Below, piece after piece: positions 1 through 6,966 of a DNA stretch of 30,895 nucleotides. Location of the stretch: positions 1 to 30,895 of the IMG/VR virus record IMGVR_UViG_3300044970_001249; one strand, written 5' to 3'. Positions within the stretch are counted from its first letter, which is position 1; every line of letters starts with the position of its first letter. The position numbers and the translations under genes were made by a program. The notes beneath the pieces were generated by a model. It was not told the DNA's origin, made no database searches, and worked only from the letters and a program-made list of their open reading frames with translations. The DNA is from a virus.

Positions 1-1358
1 TTCGCAAGCAGTTCAGAGAATCCTTGGTTCGGTCCACACACGCCCCCGTCCGTCACCCAAATGACTGGAGCAGACGAGTGTTGGCGATGCTTCACGCCCC
101 ACTCAAGCGCAGGGAAGTCCACACCGTTGCCTGAACCCATGTCGGGGAAGTCGTGGTCAGACACCATGCGACCCTTGTCGGCAAGCACCCATGCGTTCGG
201 TGCGCCGTTGCAACCGTCCACATCGGAGTATGCGATGACGGTACACCCTGGACTTGCATCAAGCATTTTGCGAACATCGTTGCGAGTGAGTGTCATAGAG
301 CCTGAAGCGTCAATGACGACCACGCCACCCATGCCACGCCTCTTGTTGTCAAAGATGCGCTTCTGAGGGTCGCTCATGTATCGGTGCAGTCGGCGTGGAG
401 AGCGACCAGTATTGGATGCACTGCGCTTCTTGCCGAGGTTGCCCTGAGTCAGAACCGTGAGTGGCAGACGAGAGACGACCAGTTCACCCCAATAGGGTGC
501 GCTCGCCCTGCCCATTCCGTCAGGAGACACCTTGGTAATCTTGTTCAGGTATTCCTTCTCGGAAAGTGGCTTGGGTGCGTTCTCGCCCCTGTTGTCGTGG
601 GCGACAGTAATGGTGTCCTCGTCCTCAACAGCAACGGCACTGCCCTTCTTGCTGTCCTTGCTGTCCTTGCTGTCCTCTTCCTGAACATTCTCGGGTGGCA
701 TACCAGCGAGCCTGTCCACCCATTCAGCCAGTTTCTCGGTGAAGCCGAAGCCGACTGGAGCGAGACCACTCCTTCTGTCTGTTCCCGTGGAAGCGAGAAA
801 GCCCGTTCGGTGAGCCTTCTCCATTTCCTTCACTGCTCGCTTGGAGATAGAGAGCAGAGCCTTGCCCCACATTCTGTTGTGTCGGCGCACACCGTTCAGG
901 AACGGCTTGTTGGATGCAGTGCCAGCAGTGGCGACAGCCATGTGAACAGCACCCTTCCAGTCATTCGTGCAGGCATAGCGTTCACCGTCAGCAGTCTCAG
1001 TTCCGTCAGTGAGGTGAGTCTCCACATCAAAGCCAGCCTTCTGACAGAGAAAGTTCACTCGCAGTTCCTCGCACACGACCATAGCCTTGACGCTTGCGAC
1101 CTTGCGAGCCTGCCACTGCTCCCACTCTCCAGCAGGAGAGACCTTGGCATGCATCATTTCGTGCGCTCGGATAGCCCTTGCCTGAGGAGTGTCTGCCTTG
1201 GGTGCGAGCATCGTGCGCTCGGTGATAGAGGTTGCAGGGATGCCACGCCTTGCCTCGCAGTCGTGAACATCCCACGCACCGTTCTCGGTGTCCTCTCGGT
1301 GAATCCACTCAGGCTCAGCAGTGTGGAGACCAATGTCCTCGGTGTCGTAGATGCTCAT
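1..1358 (-). CDS. VWA-domain protein with HExxH motif, partial (3' end outside window)
   Basis: The frame is open from the ATG at 1358 to the window edge (over 450 codons), so the C-terminus is missing. The N-terminal part has a zinc-metallopeptidase-like HEMMH at about residues 66-70. A Lys/Asp/Ser-rich low-complexity linker follows in the middle. A von Willebrand factor A domain starts near residue 345 with the MIDAS motif DASGS, and a later VTDGG fits the distal MIDAS aspartate. VWA proteins of this kind (CobT-like, DUF2201-like) usually act with a MoxR/CobS AAA+ ATPase, which is the gene immediately upstream: its TGA overlaps this ATG by 1 nt (TGATG). The likely role is as a substrate or metal-binding partner of that ATPase; the target is unknown. 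Whether the HEMMH is catalytic cannot be decided here. Confidence 0.85.
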   Translation of the reverse strand, partial: MSIYDTEDIGLHTAEPEWIHREDTENGAWDVHDCEARRGIPATSITERTMLAPKADTPQARAIRAHEMMHAKVSPAGEWEQWQARKVASVKAMVVCEELRVNFLCQKAGFDVETHLTDGTETADGERYACTNDWKGAVHMAVATAGTASNKPFLNGVRRHNRMWGKALLSISKRAVKEMEKAHRTGFLASTGTDRRSGLAPVGFGFTEKLAEWVDRLAGMPPENVQEEDSKDSKDSKKGSAVAVEDEDTITVAHDNRGENAPKPLSEKEYLNKITKVSPDGMGRASAPYWGELVVSRLPLTVLTQGNLGKKRSASNTGRSPRRLHRYMSDPQKRIFDNKRRGMGGVVVIDASGSMTLTRNDVRKMLDASPGCTVIAYSDVDGCNGAPNAWVLADKGRMVSDHDFPDMGSGNGVDFPALEWGVKHRQHSSAPVIWVTDGGVCGPNQGFSELLA

Positions 1359-2110
1359 CAGCGAACACCGTCCACTCGGATAGCGTCCAGCACATCCTGA
1401 GAGCGTGAGCCGAAGATGACACGGCTTGCGTTCTCGTCACCCAACTGCTTACGCAACTTGTCGTATGCCATGAAGGTTCGGAGCGAGATGCGCCTCTTGC
1501 CTGCGTCACACATACGCACTGCGTACTTGCGAAGGTCGGGAGACAACTTGGCGAGAGCAGTCGGATGAGGCTCGTTGATTCGGATGCGAACGGGGAAACG
1601 GTCAGCCAATGCAGTCGGCAGTTCTTCCATGTTCTCAATGTTCGTGGTCATCACGGCAGAGAACCCGTCCTTGGGTCGGTGGATGCGACCAGTCTCGGGA
1701 TGCTCCCACGATGCAGACTCAGGTGAGTCAAGCATGGCGAGCAGGAGTGCGAACACATCGCCCGATGCCTTGTCCACCTCATCCACGATGAGGCGACCAC
1801 CACGGATGCCGTTGCCTTCCCATGCCTTGAGAGCCGACCCTGCGACCCATGAGAACTTGCCGTTCCCGTCAGGCATGAACGCTCCAGTCACATCCATGCT
1901 CGTCATGTCCTCGGTGCAGACCAGTCGGTGTGCGCCTGCCTCGGTGTCTCCGAAGTGGAGACCTGCGTATGTCTTGCCCGTTCCAGCAGGACCGAAGAGG
2001 ATGACTCGGTCAATGCCAGCGTTCAGGCAGTCCTGAACATCCTGCCAGCACTGAGGAAGGGGGGAAGGTGTCGGGCTTGCGCCCATGTCGGAGTTGGTAA
2101 TGTTGCTCAT
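1358..2110 (-). CDS. MoxR/CobS-like AAA+ ATPase
   Basis: 250 aa. Walker A GPAGTGKT at residues 40-47, Walker B LIVDEVDKA at about 107-115, sensor-1 MTTN at about 154-157, and an ADRF arginine-finger region near 169. The size and order fit the compact MoxR/CobS branch. These ATPases remodel or load a VWA partner, and the VWA gene follows with a 1-nt stop/start overlap, so the two are an operon and probably a complex. The start at 2110 was chosen because a leaderless-type promoter (-35 TTGTGG, -10 CACACT) ends exactly 6 nt before this ATG; upstream in-frame codons would be translated promoter DNA. The cellular target is not evident. Confidence 0.9.
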   Translation of the reverse strand: MSNITNSDMGASPTPSPLPQCWQDVQDCLNAGIDRVILFGPAGTGKTYAGLHFGDTEAGAHRLVCTEDMTSMDVTGAFMPDGNGKFSWVAGSALKAWEGNGIRGGRLIVDEVDKASGDVFALLLAMLDSPESASWEHPETGRIHRPKDGFSAVMTTNIENMEELPTALADRFPVRIRINEPHPTALAKLSPDLRKYAVRMCDAGKRRISLRTFMAYDKLRKQLGDENASRVIFGSRSQDVLDAIRVDGVR

Positions 2111-2145
2111 GTCATCAGTGTGGCTTGTAAGACTTGAGACCACAA
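2111..2145 (-). promoter_or_regulatory. Leaderless promoter for AAA+/VWA operon
   Basis: -35 TTGTGG, 17-bp spacer, -10 CACACT, then 6 nt to the ATG at 2110. Copy of the window-wide repeated promoter. Confidence 0.8.
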
Positions 2146-2153
2146 CCTGTCCG

Positions 2154-2516
2154 TCAAGATTTTTCTGACTTTCTGTCGGCATCGGCATCACGCACTTCCC
2201 ATAGACCCTTCTTGACCTTACGGAAAGTCGGTGACTCTTGCAGGAACTTCAGGGTGGTGGGATAGGAGAAGCCTGATACCTCTACTATCTGCTCAGTAGT
2301 GAACTGCTCAAAGAGGTGGTCTTTCGCCCATTCCAATAGAGCGTCATACTTGTCGGCTCGCTTGGTGAGAGCAGAGGTGTTGGACTCCATAAGAAAGGCG
2401 AGAGTCTCGGGGGGAACAAGGCGCACAATACGCATAGGGACGCGACCCAACCATGCGGGGCGTCCGAACTCTTCTATTGCTTCGGCGACCATTTGTATCG
2501 CCTGCTCAACCGTCAC
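2154..2516 (-). CDS. Predicted winged-helix protein, function unknown
   Basis: 120 aa, GTG start at 2516 overlapping the previous stop as GTGA, the coupling seen repeatedly here. The C-terminal third (about residues 72-112) reads as a winged helix: a helix with TTEQIVEVSGFSYPTTLKFL, then a strand pair ending KKGLWEV. This suggests DNA binding or a protein-protein wHTH. The N-terminal half is helical, without a recognised motif. It is the second gene of a two-gene unit with the small Zn protein at 2513-2683. Confidence 0.7.
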   Translation of the reverse strand: MTVEQAIQMVAEAIEEFGRPAWLGRVPMRIVRLVPPETLAFLMESNTSALTKRADKYDALLEWAKDHLFEQFTTEQIVEVSGFSYPTTLKFLQESPTFRKVKKGLWEVRDADADRKSEKS

Positions 2517-2683
2517 TTCCACGGGCGTTCCTCCATGCACGACACACACGCCCAAGAGCCTGGCTCAAAGTCGTATGGCTGTCGCCAAGTGTAGGTCGCC
2601 TCAGGGTCGTCCTGACCACACCATGTGCATTCCTTATCCACATCGGGGTCATCGTTCGTCTCTAGGTGTTGGTAGTTGCTCAT
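2513..2683 (-). CDS. Small zinc-ribbon-like protein
   Basis: 56 aa. Two CxxC knuckles, CTWCG and CVSCM, about 20 residues apart, fit a single zinc site. The start at 2683 is set by the leaderless promoter upstream (-10 CACACT, 6-nt gap). A TTATCCACA (DnaA-box consensus) lies inside the coding region at 2634-2642. No specific function can be given. Confidence 0.75.
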   Translation of the reverse strand: MSNYQHLETNDDPDVDKECTWCGQDDPEATYTWRQPYDFEPGSWACVSCMEERPWK

Positions 2684-2718
2684 GCCTCCAGTGTGGCATT
2701 TATGAGTGGTAGTCACAA
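2684..2718 (-). promoter_or_regulatory. Leaderless promoter with degenerate upstream box
   Basis: -35 TTGTGA, 17 bp, -10 CACACT, 6 nt to ATG 2683. On the minus strand GTCGGATAA at 2736-2744 sits at the same distance (17 bp before the -35) as the TGTGGATAA boxes of five other promoters. Confidence 0.8.
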
Positions 2719-2847
2719 CCTCATTCTAGAAAGATTTATCCGACTTCAGGGGGTGTGTCATAGTTTCGCCGGAGCCCCGTGTGTTATTCTGTATTTTCAC
2801 AAAAGTTATTTGGACTTGTTCCAGATTCGCTAGGAAGGTTATTCCAT

Positions 2848-3075
2848 ATGAGAAAGAAGAACTATCGCAATCGCGGGGCTGAGCCAAAGCAGTATGTAGA
2901 GCCCGAAGTTGTAGAGGTTGAGGTCGTCGAGGACGTCCCAGTCGCAGAGAAAAAATCCAAAAAATCTGCGAAGGCTGCCGCAGCAGCAGAGACCACAGAA
3001 CCAGAAGTTGTACAAGAAGTTGTACAAGTTGAGGAACCATCAGAGTCAGAGGCTTCAGGCGACTCTGCTGAGTAA
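2848..3075 (+). CDS. Small Lys/Ala- then Glu/Val-rich acidic protein
   Basis: 75 aa. A basic N-terminus (RKKNYRNR), a central Lys/Ala stretch and Glu/Val-rich repeats on both sides; probably disordered. The only rightward gene in the leftward first 4.8 kb. Unlike most genes here it has a Shine-Dalgarno (AGGAAGG, about 8 nt before ATG 2848) and a leader. The unit is preceded by GGGGGTGTGTCA at 2749-2760. No family recognised; a scaffold or DNA/RNA-associated role would be guesswork. Confidence 0.6.
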   Translation: MRKKNYRNRGAEPKQYVEPEVVEVEVVEDVPVAEKKSKKSAKAAAAAETTEPEVVQEVVQVEEPSESEASGDSAE

Positions 3076-3096
3076 GTCAAAAATCTGACTTTCTTT
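3075..3096 (+). terminator. Possible weak terminator
   Basis: AGTCA/TGACT inverted repeat (5 bp) followed by TTCTTT, right after the stop of the 75-aa acidic protein gene. The stem is short, so this is tentative. Confidence 0.35.
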
Positions 3097-3111
3097 AGGG
3101 GTGTGTCAGGG

Positions 3112-3124
3112 TTTCCGCCACCGT
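3112..3124 (+). repeat. Stoperator-like element copy 1
   Basis: Exact TTTCCGCCACCGT, followed 4 nt later by CTTAGAAA. Lies between convergent genes, just downstream of GGGGTGTGTCA (3098-3108). Confidence 0.7.
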
Positions 3125-3129
3125 AAGGC

Positions 3130-3555
3130 TTAGAAAGGCTCAGGATTTTCGGCACGCCATCTGAGGGCGTCCACCACATTTTCCCGAAATCCTTCCCATG
3201 CTTGGTCACCTTCGAGGATGTACTGGGCGAGCCACACAAGGTCTGCATCCGTGGCATCGTTGATAGCCCACTCCAGCCAGCCCCGTGTTTCATCAGTGGC
3301 ATCTTCAAGCATGACCTTGGCTTCGTTTCTCAAAGCAGTTGGTCCATAGGAGACCGAGGTAAGCCTTCCGTACACAATCCACTCCAGTGAGTCCTGTATT
3401 GAAATGCCCGACTGGCGTCCGACCTCTGCAATCTCTGAGTCAGACCCGTTGTCAAGGGCATGCTCTTCAGACTCAGTCAGTGAATCCTCAAAGACGATGT
3501 AGCAGTTGGAGAGGTCCAGGATAGTCCCGCTTGTTGCATCCACGATGATGGTCAT
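3130..3555 (-). CDS. Hypothetical protein
   Basis: 141 aa, acidic. Last gene of a three-gene leftward unit; its ATG overlaps the upstream stop as ATGA. The C-terminal part is Trp-rich (EWAIND, LVWLAQY, WEGFRENVVDALRWR), suggesting a compact alpha-helical domain. No catalytic motif or known family seen. Confidence 0.7.
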   Translation of the reverse strand: MTIIVDATSGTILDLSNCYIVFEDSLTESEEHALDNGSDSEIAEVGRQSGISIQDSLEWIVYGRLTSVSYGPTALRNEAKVMLEDATDETRGWLEWAINDATDADLVWLAQYILEGDQAWEGFRENVVDALRWRAENPEPF

Positions 3556-3734
3556 GAGTGCGCCTTTCCATACTCACCGAGGTCTCCAGTTCGGTAGGTC
3601 GGCGAGAAGACGGGTCCGTAGCCGTGCTCGTCAAGCAGGTTGCTGACCATCTCTAGGCACTCGCCGTCTGTTGCGAGTTCTCCGTCGATACGCAGGATAC
3701 GGATGATTTCCTGAATGATTTCTTCGGGTGTCAC
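3552..3734 (-). CDS. Hypothetical small protein
   Basis: 60 aa from a GTG at 3734 overlapping the previous stop (GTGA). A longer in-frame ATG at 3770 exists, but the overlap start matches the coupling pattern of its neighbours. Contains a helical TPEEIIQEIIRIL segment. Function not recognised. Confidence 0.6.
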   Translation of the reverse strand: MTPEEIIQEIIRILRIDGELATDGECLEMVSNLLDEHGYGPVFSPTYRTGDLGEYGKAHS

Positions 3735-3913
3735 GAGATTTCCTCCACATCCCATGGATGGGTATCCCAATCTGCCTGACCGTCAAGGTCAAGTTCTTTG
3801 AGTTGAGCGTCGTCGTAGGAGTGGTAGATATCCACAGCCTGCTCCTTCGTCTCAGCCTCAATCTCGTAATCGTGGTTGATGGATTCGGTGACCCGAACTA
3901 GAAACTTCTTCAT
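3731..3913 (-). CDS. Hypothetical small protein (DpnD/PcfM-like fold possible)
   Basis: 60 aa. MKKFLVRVTE...YEIEAETKEQAVDIY resembles small beta-alpha domains of the DpnD/PcfM type common in phages and plasmids, a weak family resemblance only. First gene of a coupled three-gene unit; leaderless start at 3913. Confidence 0.65.
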   Translation of the reverse strand: MKKFLVRVTESINHDYEIEAETKEQAVDIYHSYDDAQLKELDLDGQADWDTHPWDVEEIS

Positions 3914-3948
3914 ACCCTCAGTATGGCTTGTAAGACCTCAGAACACAA
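3914..3948 (-). promoter_or_regulatory. Leaderless promoter
   Basis: -35 TTGTGT, 17 bp, -10 CATACT, 6 nt to ATG 3913. The -35 lies inside the last codons of the upstream gene (3938-4183). Confidence 0.8.
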
Positions 3949-4183
3949 CCTCTGCTGGGTCATCTACCAAGCGAATGTTTGTGCGCTGAACCCAACGGGA
4001 GCCAGTCCCGGCGAGAGGGGTAACGAGTAGGTCTAGATGTCCGTAGCGATACCGAGCAGAGGTGATGACCACGGGAAAGTCCAAGCCGTTTTCGGTGATG
4101 AAACCTCGGCAGTTCTTGTAAGCCTCGTAGTTCACTTTGCCTGAGTTGTCACGGGCAACGGGATAGTTATGTGCTGTTTTCAT
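3938..4183 (-). CDS. Hypothetical protein
   Basis: 81 aa, single-gene unit. No motif recognised; predicted beta-rich (FPVVITSARYRYGHLDLLVTPL). Its last codons (Glu-Val-Val-Phe-stop) double as the -35 of the next gene's promoter. Start set by the promoter with -10 CAAACT. Confidence 0.65.
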   Translation of the reverse strand: MKTAHNYPVARDNSGKVNYEAYKNCRGFITENGLDFPVVITSARYRYGHLDLLVTPLAGTGSRWVQRTNIRLVDDPAEVVF

Positions 4184-4218
4184 GAGACCAGTTTGGCGTC
4201 TATCAGGGATAACAACAA
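4184..4218 (-). promoter_or_regulatory. Leaderless promoter, weak -10
   Basis: -35 TTGTTG, 17 bp, -10 CAAACT (most divergent of the set), 6 nt to ATG 4183. GGGTGTGTCG (minus strand, 4223-4232) abuts it upstream. Confidence 0.7.
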
Positions 4219-4280
4219 CCTCGACACACCCTTTTATTGAGTGACGACGGACACGGGTCGAAACCCGGGGCTGCGCCCTT

Positions 4281-4322
4281 GGGTGGGTCGGGGAGAAAGA
4301 AAGGAGAAACCCCGACCCACCC
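4281..4322 (-). terminator. 13-bp hairpin downstream of 4370-4789
   Basis: GGGTGGGTCGGGG (4281-4293) and CCCCGACCCACCC (4310-4322) are perfectly complementary over 13 bp with a 16-nt purine-rich loop. There is no U-run, so it may be a barrier or RNA-stability element rather than a classic intrinsic terminator. Confidence 0.55.
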
Positions 4323-4324
4323 TT

Positions 4325-4355
4325 GGGGTCACCCGAGTTGGTTTCAGGTGACCCC
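4325..4355 (-). terminator. 9-bp hairpin downstream of 4370-4789
   Basis: GGGGTCACC (4325-4333) pairs with GGTGACCCC (4347-4355), perfect 9 bp. Immediately 3' of the leftward gene and before the 13-bp hairpin; together a two-hairpin 3' end. Confidence 0.5.
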
Positions 4356-4369
4356 TCGCTGGGGGGCGA

Positions 4370-4789
4370 TTACTTGATGAGTCTTGCGACACCCTTGTAG
4401 GTGCTGGTGCTGACGAACTCCTCGTCAGACATGGTGAGGATTGCGATTGCGTTCTCCAACTCCTCAATCTCCTGCTTGACCTGCCACACGGGGGGAAGGT
4501 TGTTGTCCTCCTTGGGGAAGGCGAGATTGGCTGGCAGGGTCACCATGACCTGTGCCTCGTCTGTCTCGGAACGCCAATTTCGGTTGTTGGACACGGAGGT
4601 CACCTTTGCCTTGCCCGACTTGATGAGGTCAAGGATTTTGGCTTCCCACTCCTTGACCGACTTCTTGTGGTCGGCTTCTGCCTTGTCGTGTGCCACCAAC
4701 TGCTTCTGCCGTGAGGCGAGTGCTTCGGTGAGTGCGGTCATAAGTTTTACCGTCTTGACCTTGACGCTGATTGGCTTGTTGTTGCTCAT
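4370..4789 (-). CDS. Hypothetical coiled-coil protein
   Basis: 139 aa. Residues about 15-60 and 100-120 are long charged helices (ALASRQKQLVAHDKAEADH; KQEIEELENAIAIL), compatible with a coiled coil. No enzyme motif. Leaderless start at 4789; its 3' end has two strong hairpins. Conserved family not identified. Confidence 0.75.
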   Translation of the reverse strand: MSNNKPISVKVKTVKLMTALTEALASRQKQLVAHDKAEADHKKSVKEWEAKILDLIKSGKAKVTSVSNNRNWRSETDEAQVMVTLPANLAFPKEDNNLPPVWQVKQEIEELENAIAILTMSDEEFVSTSTYKGVARLIK

Positions 4790-4824
4790 GTCTCCATTGT
4801 GGCTTGTAAGGGAGTGGGCAACAA
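4790..4824 (-). promoter_or_regulatory. Leaderless promoter (leftward, divergent region)
   Basis: -35 TTGTTG, 17 bp, -10 CACAAT, 6 nt to ATG 4789. Faces away from the promoter at 4868-4902; the boundary between the leftward and rightward blocks. Confidence 0.8.
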
Positions 4825-4867
4825 CTCTTTCCCACAGATTTATCTAGAAAGTTTCTTGGCTCATAGG

Positions 4868-4902
4868 TTGTGAGGCATAACGCTAAACGCCATACTGATT
4901 AC
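4868..4902 (+). promoter_or_regulatory. Leaderless promoter (rightward, divergent region)
   Basis: -35 TTGTGA, 17 bp, -10 CATACT, 6 nt to ATG 4903. Confidence 0.8.
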
Positions 4903-5196
4903 ATGAGCAACACAATCACCAAGCGAGACACGGACTGCCTCGCTTACAGCAACAACGAACACGCCTTCTTCATCATTGAGGGTGCGTACCTCGCTTCCAG
5001 TCCGAAGAACAGTTCTGCCGTTCAGTTCTGGTCATACGACATTGCCAACGGCACTCTCACCGTTCAGTACAAGTCGTCACCGACTTTCTACCGATACGAG
5101 AGCGTTCCGTTTCAGGTCATCTTTGACCTCATGCTGGCAGACAGCCTCGGTCAGTTCATCGCAAAGGTGGTGAAGCCGAACTATTCGGTGGCGTGA
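4903..5196 (+). CDS. KTSC-domain protein
   Basis: 97 aa. The C-terminal half matches the KTSC domain pattern: VQYKSSPTFYRYESVP, then VIFDLMLADSLGQFI and a closing KPNY. KTSC domains are small alpha/beta modules of uncertain biochemical role, found alone in phages and next to nucleic-acid enzymes. A second copy lies at 12459-12764. Start set by the leaderless promoter. Confidence 0.8.
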   Translation: MSNTITKRDTDCLAYSNNEHAFFIIEGAYLASSPKNSSAVQFWSYDIANGTLTVQYKSSPTFYRYESVPFQVIFDLMLADSLGQFIAKVVKPNYSVA

Positions 5197-5198
5197 GG

Positions 5199-5233
5199 TT
5201 GTCGTTCCGACACTTACAAGCCATAATGAAGGC
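5199..5233 (+). promoter_or_regulatory. Leaderless promoter
   Basis: -35 TTGTCG, 17 bp, -10 CATAAT, 6 nt to ATG 5234; begins 2 nt after the previous stop codon. Confidence 0.85.
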
Positions 5234-5668
5234 ATGAGCATGATTACCCAAGAGCAACTAATCGGGTGGGCGAGAGAGATAGACGCTCAACTCCCCATTC
5301 CAACCGAACCCGAGGACACCACGACACCGTTGGATTTCGGCAGGACAGGCATTGTCGTTATGTCCGACAACGCCCCACTCCTTATCGCAGTAGGCGATGA
5401 CCCGTTCGCACTCTTGGAGAGCGATGAGGTGCGTGTGTTCGCCCGTGGATACGGTGCGTTCTTCATGGTCACTTACGGTGGCGTAATCCAACAGGACATG
5501 GAGACAGGAGATACGGAGGCGCACATCGCTCGCTGTATCATGGGCATGACCTACAACGGAGTGAACACGGCTCTCATGCGCTTCTTGGACAACGACCACA
5601 TTGAGGTGGACATGGAAGGCACGGGCGCAGGCTCGGCACACGAAGCCATGTTGGAGGTGTTCGCATGA
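5234..5668 (+). CDS. Hypothetical protein
   Basis: 144 aa, acidic, predicted alpha/beta. No motif recognised. First gene of a two-gene unit: its TGA overlaps the next ATG (ATGA). Start set by the leaderless promoter. Confidence 0.75.
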   Translation: MSMITQEQLIGWAREIDAQLPIPTEPEDTTTPLDFGRTGIVVMSDNAPLLIAVGDDPFALLESDEVRVFARGYGAFFMVTYGGVIQQDMETGDTEAHIARCIMGMTYNGVNTALMRFLDNDHIEVDMEGTGAGSAHEAMLEVFA

Positions 5669-6237
5669 ACCCGTCAGAACTTCTCGCCCGTATCGCAGAA
5701 ACAGCGAAAGAGACGAAGTTGGAACTGTGCCAAGAGCACGGGGGCCCCGCCGATGGTATGCCCATCTTGCTTGGTCTTGACCCCGTGGGAACACCGTTCA
5801 TGCTTCCCGATGTGCTGGAAGGACACCCGACAGACAACTTGGCTGTCATTCTGAACCTGCTTGCTCAGAAACTCAACGAGAAGAATGAGACGATGAAGTG
5901 GGAGTGGCTCGCCTACATTGTTGAGGGTTATCTAAACGACTCTCCGACTGTGGAAGAACTAGATGCCCATGAACGGGGAGACTACGAACGGGACTACAAG
6001 AACAACCCTGCTTCCACGGTCAAGGAAGGACTCATCATCACATTGTTCACATGGGAGGGCGAGTCAGCCTGTGCGACCATCGTGTACCACTACGGTGACG
6101 ATGGTATGCCCGTGTGGGAGAACACGCTGGAACCCGATGAGGAACCACAAGGCTTGGTTCCCGACATCTTCCGTGATTTCCGTACCTTCTGTCATTACGA
6201 GGGCGACATGAACGCTGTCCTCGCAAGCCGAGAATAG
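5665..6237 (+). CDS. Hypothetical protein
   Basis: 190 aa, acidic. Reads as a soluble alpha/beta protein with a charged middle (ERGDYERDYKNN). Translationally coupled to the previous gene. Family not recognised. Confidence 0.75.
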   Translation: MNPSELLARIAETAKETKLELCQEHGGPADGMPILLGLDPVGTPFMLPDVLEGHPTDNLAVILNLLAQKLNEKNETMKWEWLAYIVEGYLNDSPTVEELDAHERGDYERDYKNNPASTVKEGLIITLFTWEGESACATIVYHYGDDGMPVWENTLEPDEEPQGLVPDIFRDFRTFCHYEGDMNAVLASRE

Positions 6238-6238
6238 G

Positions 6239-6251
6239 TTTCCACCACCGT
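6239..6251 (+). repeat. Stoperator-like element copy 2 (one mismatch)
   Basis: TTTCCACCACCGT, one base off the consensus, starting 1 nt after the stop at 6237 and overlapping the GTG of the small membrane protein at 6250. Confidence 0.6.
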
Positions 6252-6402
6252 GAAGTCTAAAGAAAGAGCGATAAGGCACGTTTTCTACGGCTTAGTGCTG
6301 TCGTATGCCGTTCTCTTTCCGAACCTCCACCCGGGGCTCACGCTCCTGTGCGTGGCAGGGTCGGTGTACGCCTACACGGTTGCGTTCCGAAACCTACAAT
6401 AA
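6250..6402 (+). CDS. Small membrane protein
   Basis: 50 aa from a GTG at 6250. A basic N-terminus is followed by two hydrophobic segments (about residues 9-20 and 28-43), so a two-TM hairpin protein is likely. No good Shine-Dalgarno is seen and the start overlaps the repeat element, so the start is uncertain. Function unknown. Confidence 0.5.
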   Translation: MKSKERAIRHVFYGLVLSYAVLFPNLHPGLTLLCVAGSVYAYTVAFRNLQ

Positions 6403-6417
6403 ATCTTTCCCGACAGG

Positions 6418-6452
6418 TTGTTGCCTCGCCCCTTAGAAGCCATAATGAAGTT
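6418..6452 (+). promoter_or_regulatory. Leaderless-type promoter driving a structured RNA
   Basis: -35 TTGTTG, 17 bp, -10 CATAAT; the base 7 nt after the -10 (6453) is the first base of the closing helix of the RNA, giving a precise predicted transcript start. Confidence 0.8.
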
Positions 6453-6702
6453 GTGAGGGCAACACCCTCCGAAATACATAGCAACCACTTCGGTTGTATC
6501 TATCGTTTGGCAACGCTAAGGCTCTTCGGATTGATAAGGCTCTTCTGCGAAACTTTGTTCTCCTAGGGAACATCGTCACTCCAGCAACCCGTCCTCTTCT
6601 CCGCAATCCGTCCGCCTCTCGCCAGTAGATACAGCCAGCCGACGGGCAAGAGGTGGGAGGGTCGCTCCCTCGGCTGTGTGTTTCGTAGGGTGTTGCGCTC
6701 AC
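6453..6702 (+). ncRNA. Structured noncoding RNA, unrecognised family (~250 nt)
   Basis: The 5' end (6453-6474) pairs with 6681-6702 at 20 of 22 positions, closing the molecule exactly at the predicted transcription start. Inside: 6492-6502 pairs with 6626-6636 (11 bp, one G-U), competing with a CAACC/GGTTG hairpin (6482-6496); hairpin TGTTC/GAACA (6556-6572); 7-bp helix 6636-6642/6670-6676 enclosing GGGAG/CTCCC (6655-6669). CCTCTT (6593-6598) could pair with AAGAGG (6648-6653). TAAGGCTCTTC occurs twice (6517-6527, 6535-6545). A 37-codon GTG frame starts at 6453 but does not look like protein. It does not match tRNA, tmRNA or RNase P conserved sequences known to me. It could be a free RNA or a long 5' leader controlling the gene at 6717. 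Confidence 0.75.
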
Positions 6703-6716
6703 AGGAAGGAAACGAA

Positions 6717-6944
6717 ATGGATACTCTGTACGACATTGAGTGTAAGCAGAAGTACGAAGAGATGTTGGCATCGGAGCCCCGAGAACCTGGCTATTCGCCG
6801 TCTCAACTGTTCTCTGTCATGGTCGTCATGCGCTGTAGTCGTGAGAAGGCTAAGTCCCTCATTGACAAGTACGCAAGTGAACTTGACTGGTCAGAATGTA
6901 CTTGGTGCGAAATGCGGGACTACTTCATTCTCTGTACCTCATAA
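6717..6944 (+). CDS. Hypothetical protein downstream of structured RNA
   Basis: 75 aa. ATG 6717 is preceded by a good Shine-Dalgarno (AGGAAGGA, 6-7 nt away) that begins 1 nt after the RNA closing helix, so ribosome access could depend on that RNA's fold. Contains CTWC near the C-terminus and a helical middle. One of the few genes here without its own leaderless promoter. Function unknown. Confidence 0.7.
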   Translation: MDTLYDIECKQKYEEMLASEPREPGYSPSQLFSVMVVMRCSREKAKSLIDKYASELDWSECTWCEMRDYFILCTS

Positions 6945-6966
6945 GCAAACTTTCTTGTTGCCGAGG

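Noticed and set aside
384-1400. 338-codon rightward open frame
   Set aside because: It is the antisense shadow of the VWA gene, whose leftward frame has clear MIDAS and HEMMH motifs and continues past the window edge.
5258-5794. 178-codon leftward frame
   Set aside because: Antisense to two genes with promoter and overlap support; no start signal or recognisable motif.
6453-6566. 37-codon leaderless GTG frame
   Set aside because: It lies entirely in a strongly paired RNA, its sequence looks unlike a protein, and the pairing extends well beyond its stop; kept only as a note under the ncRNA.
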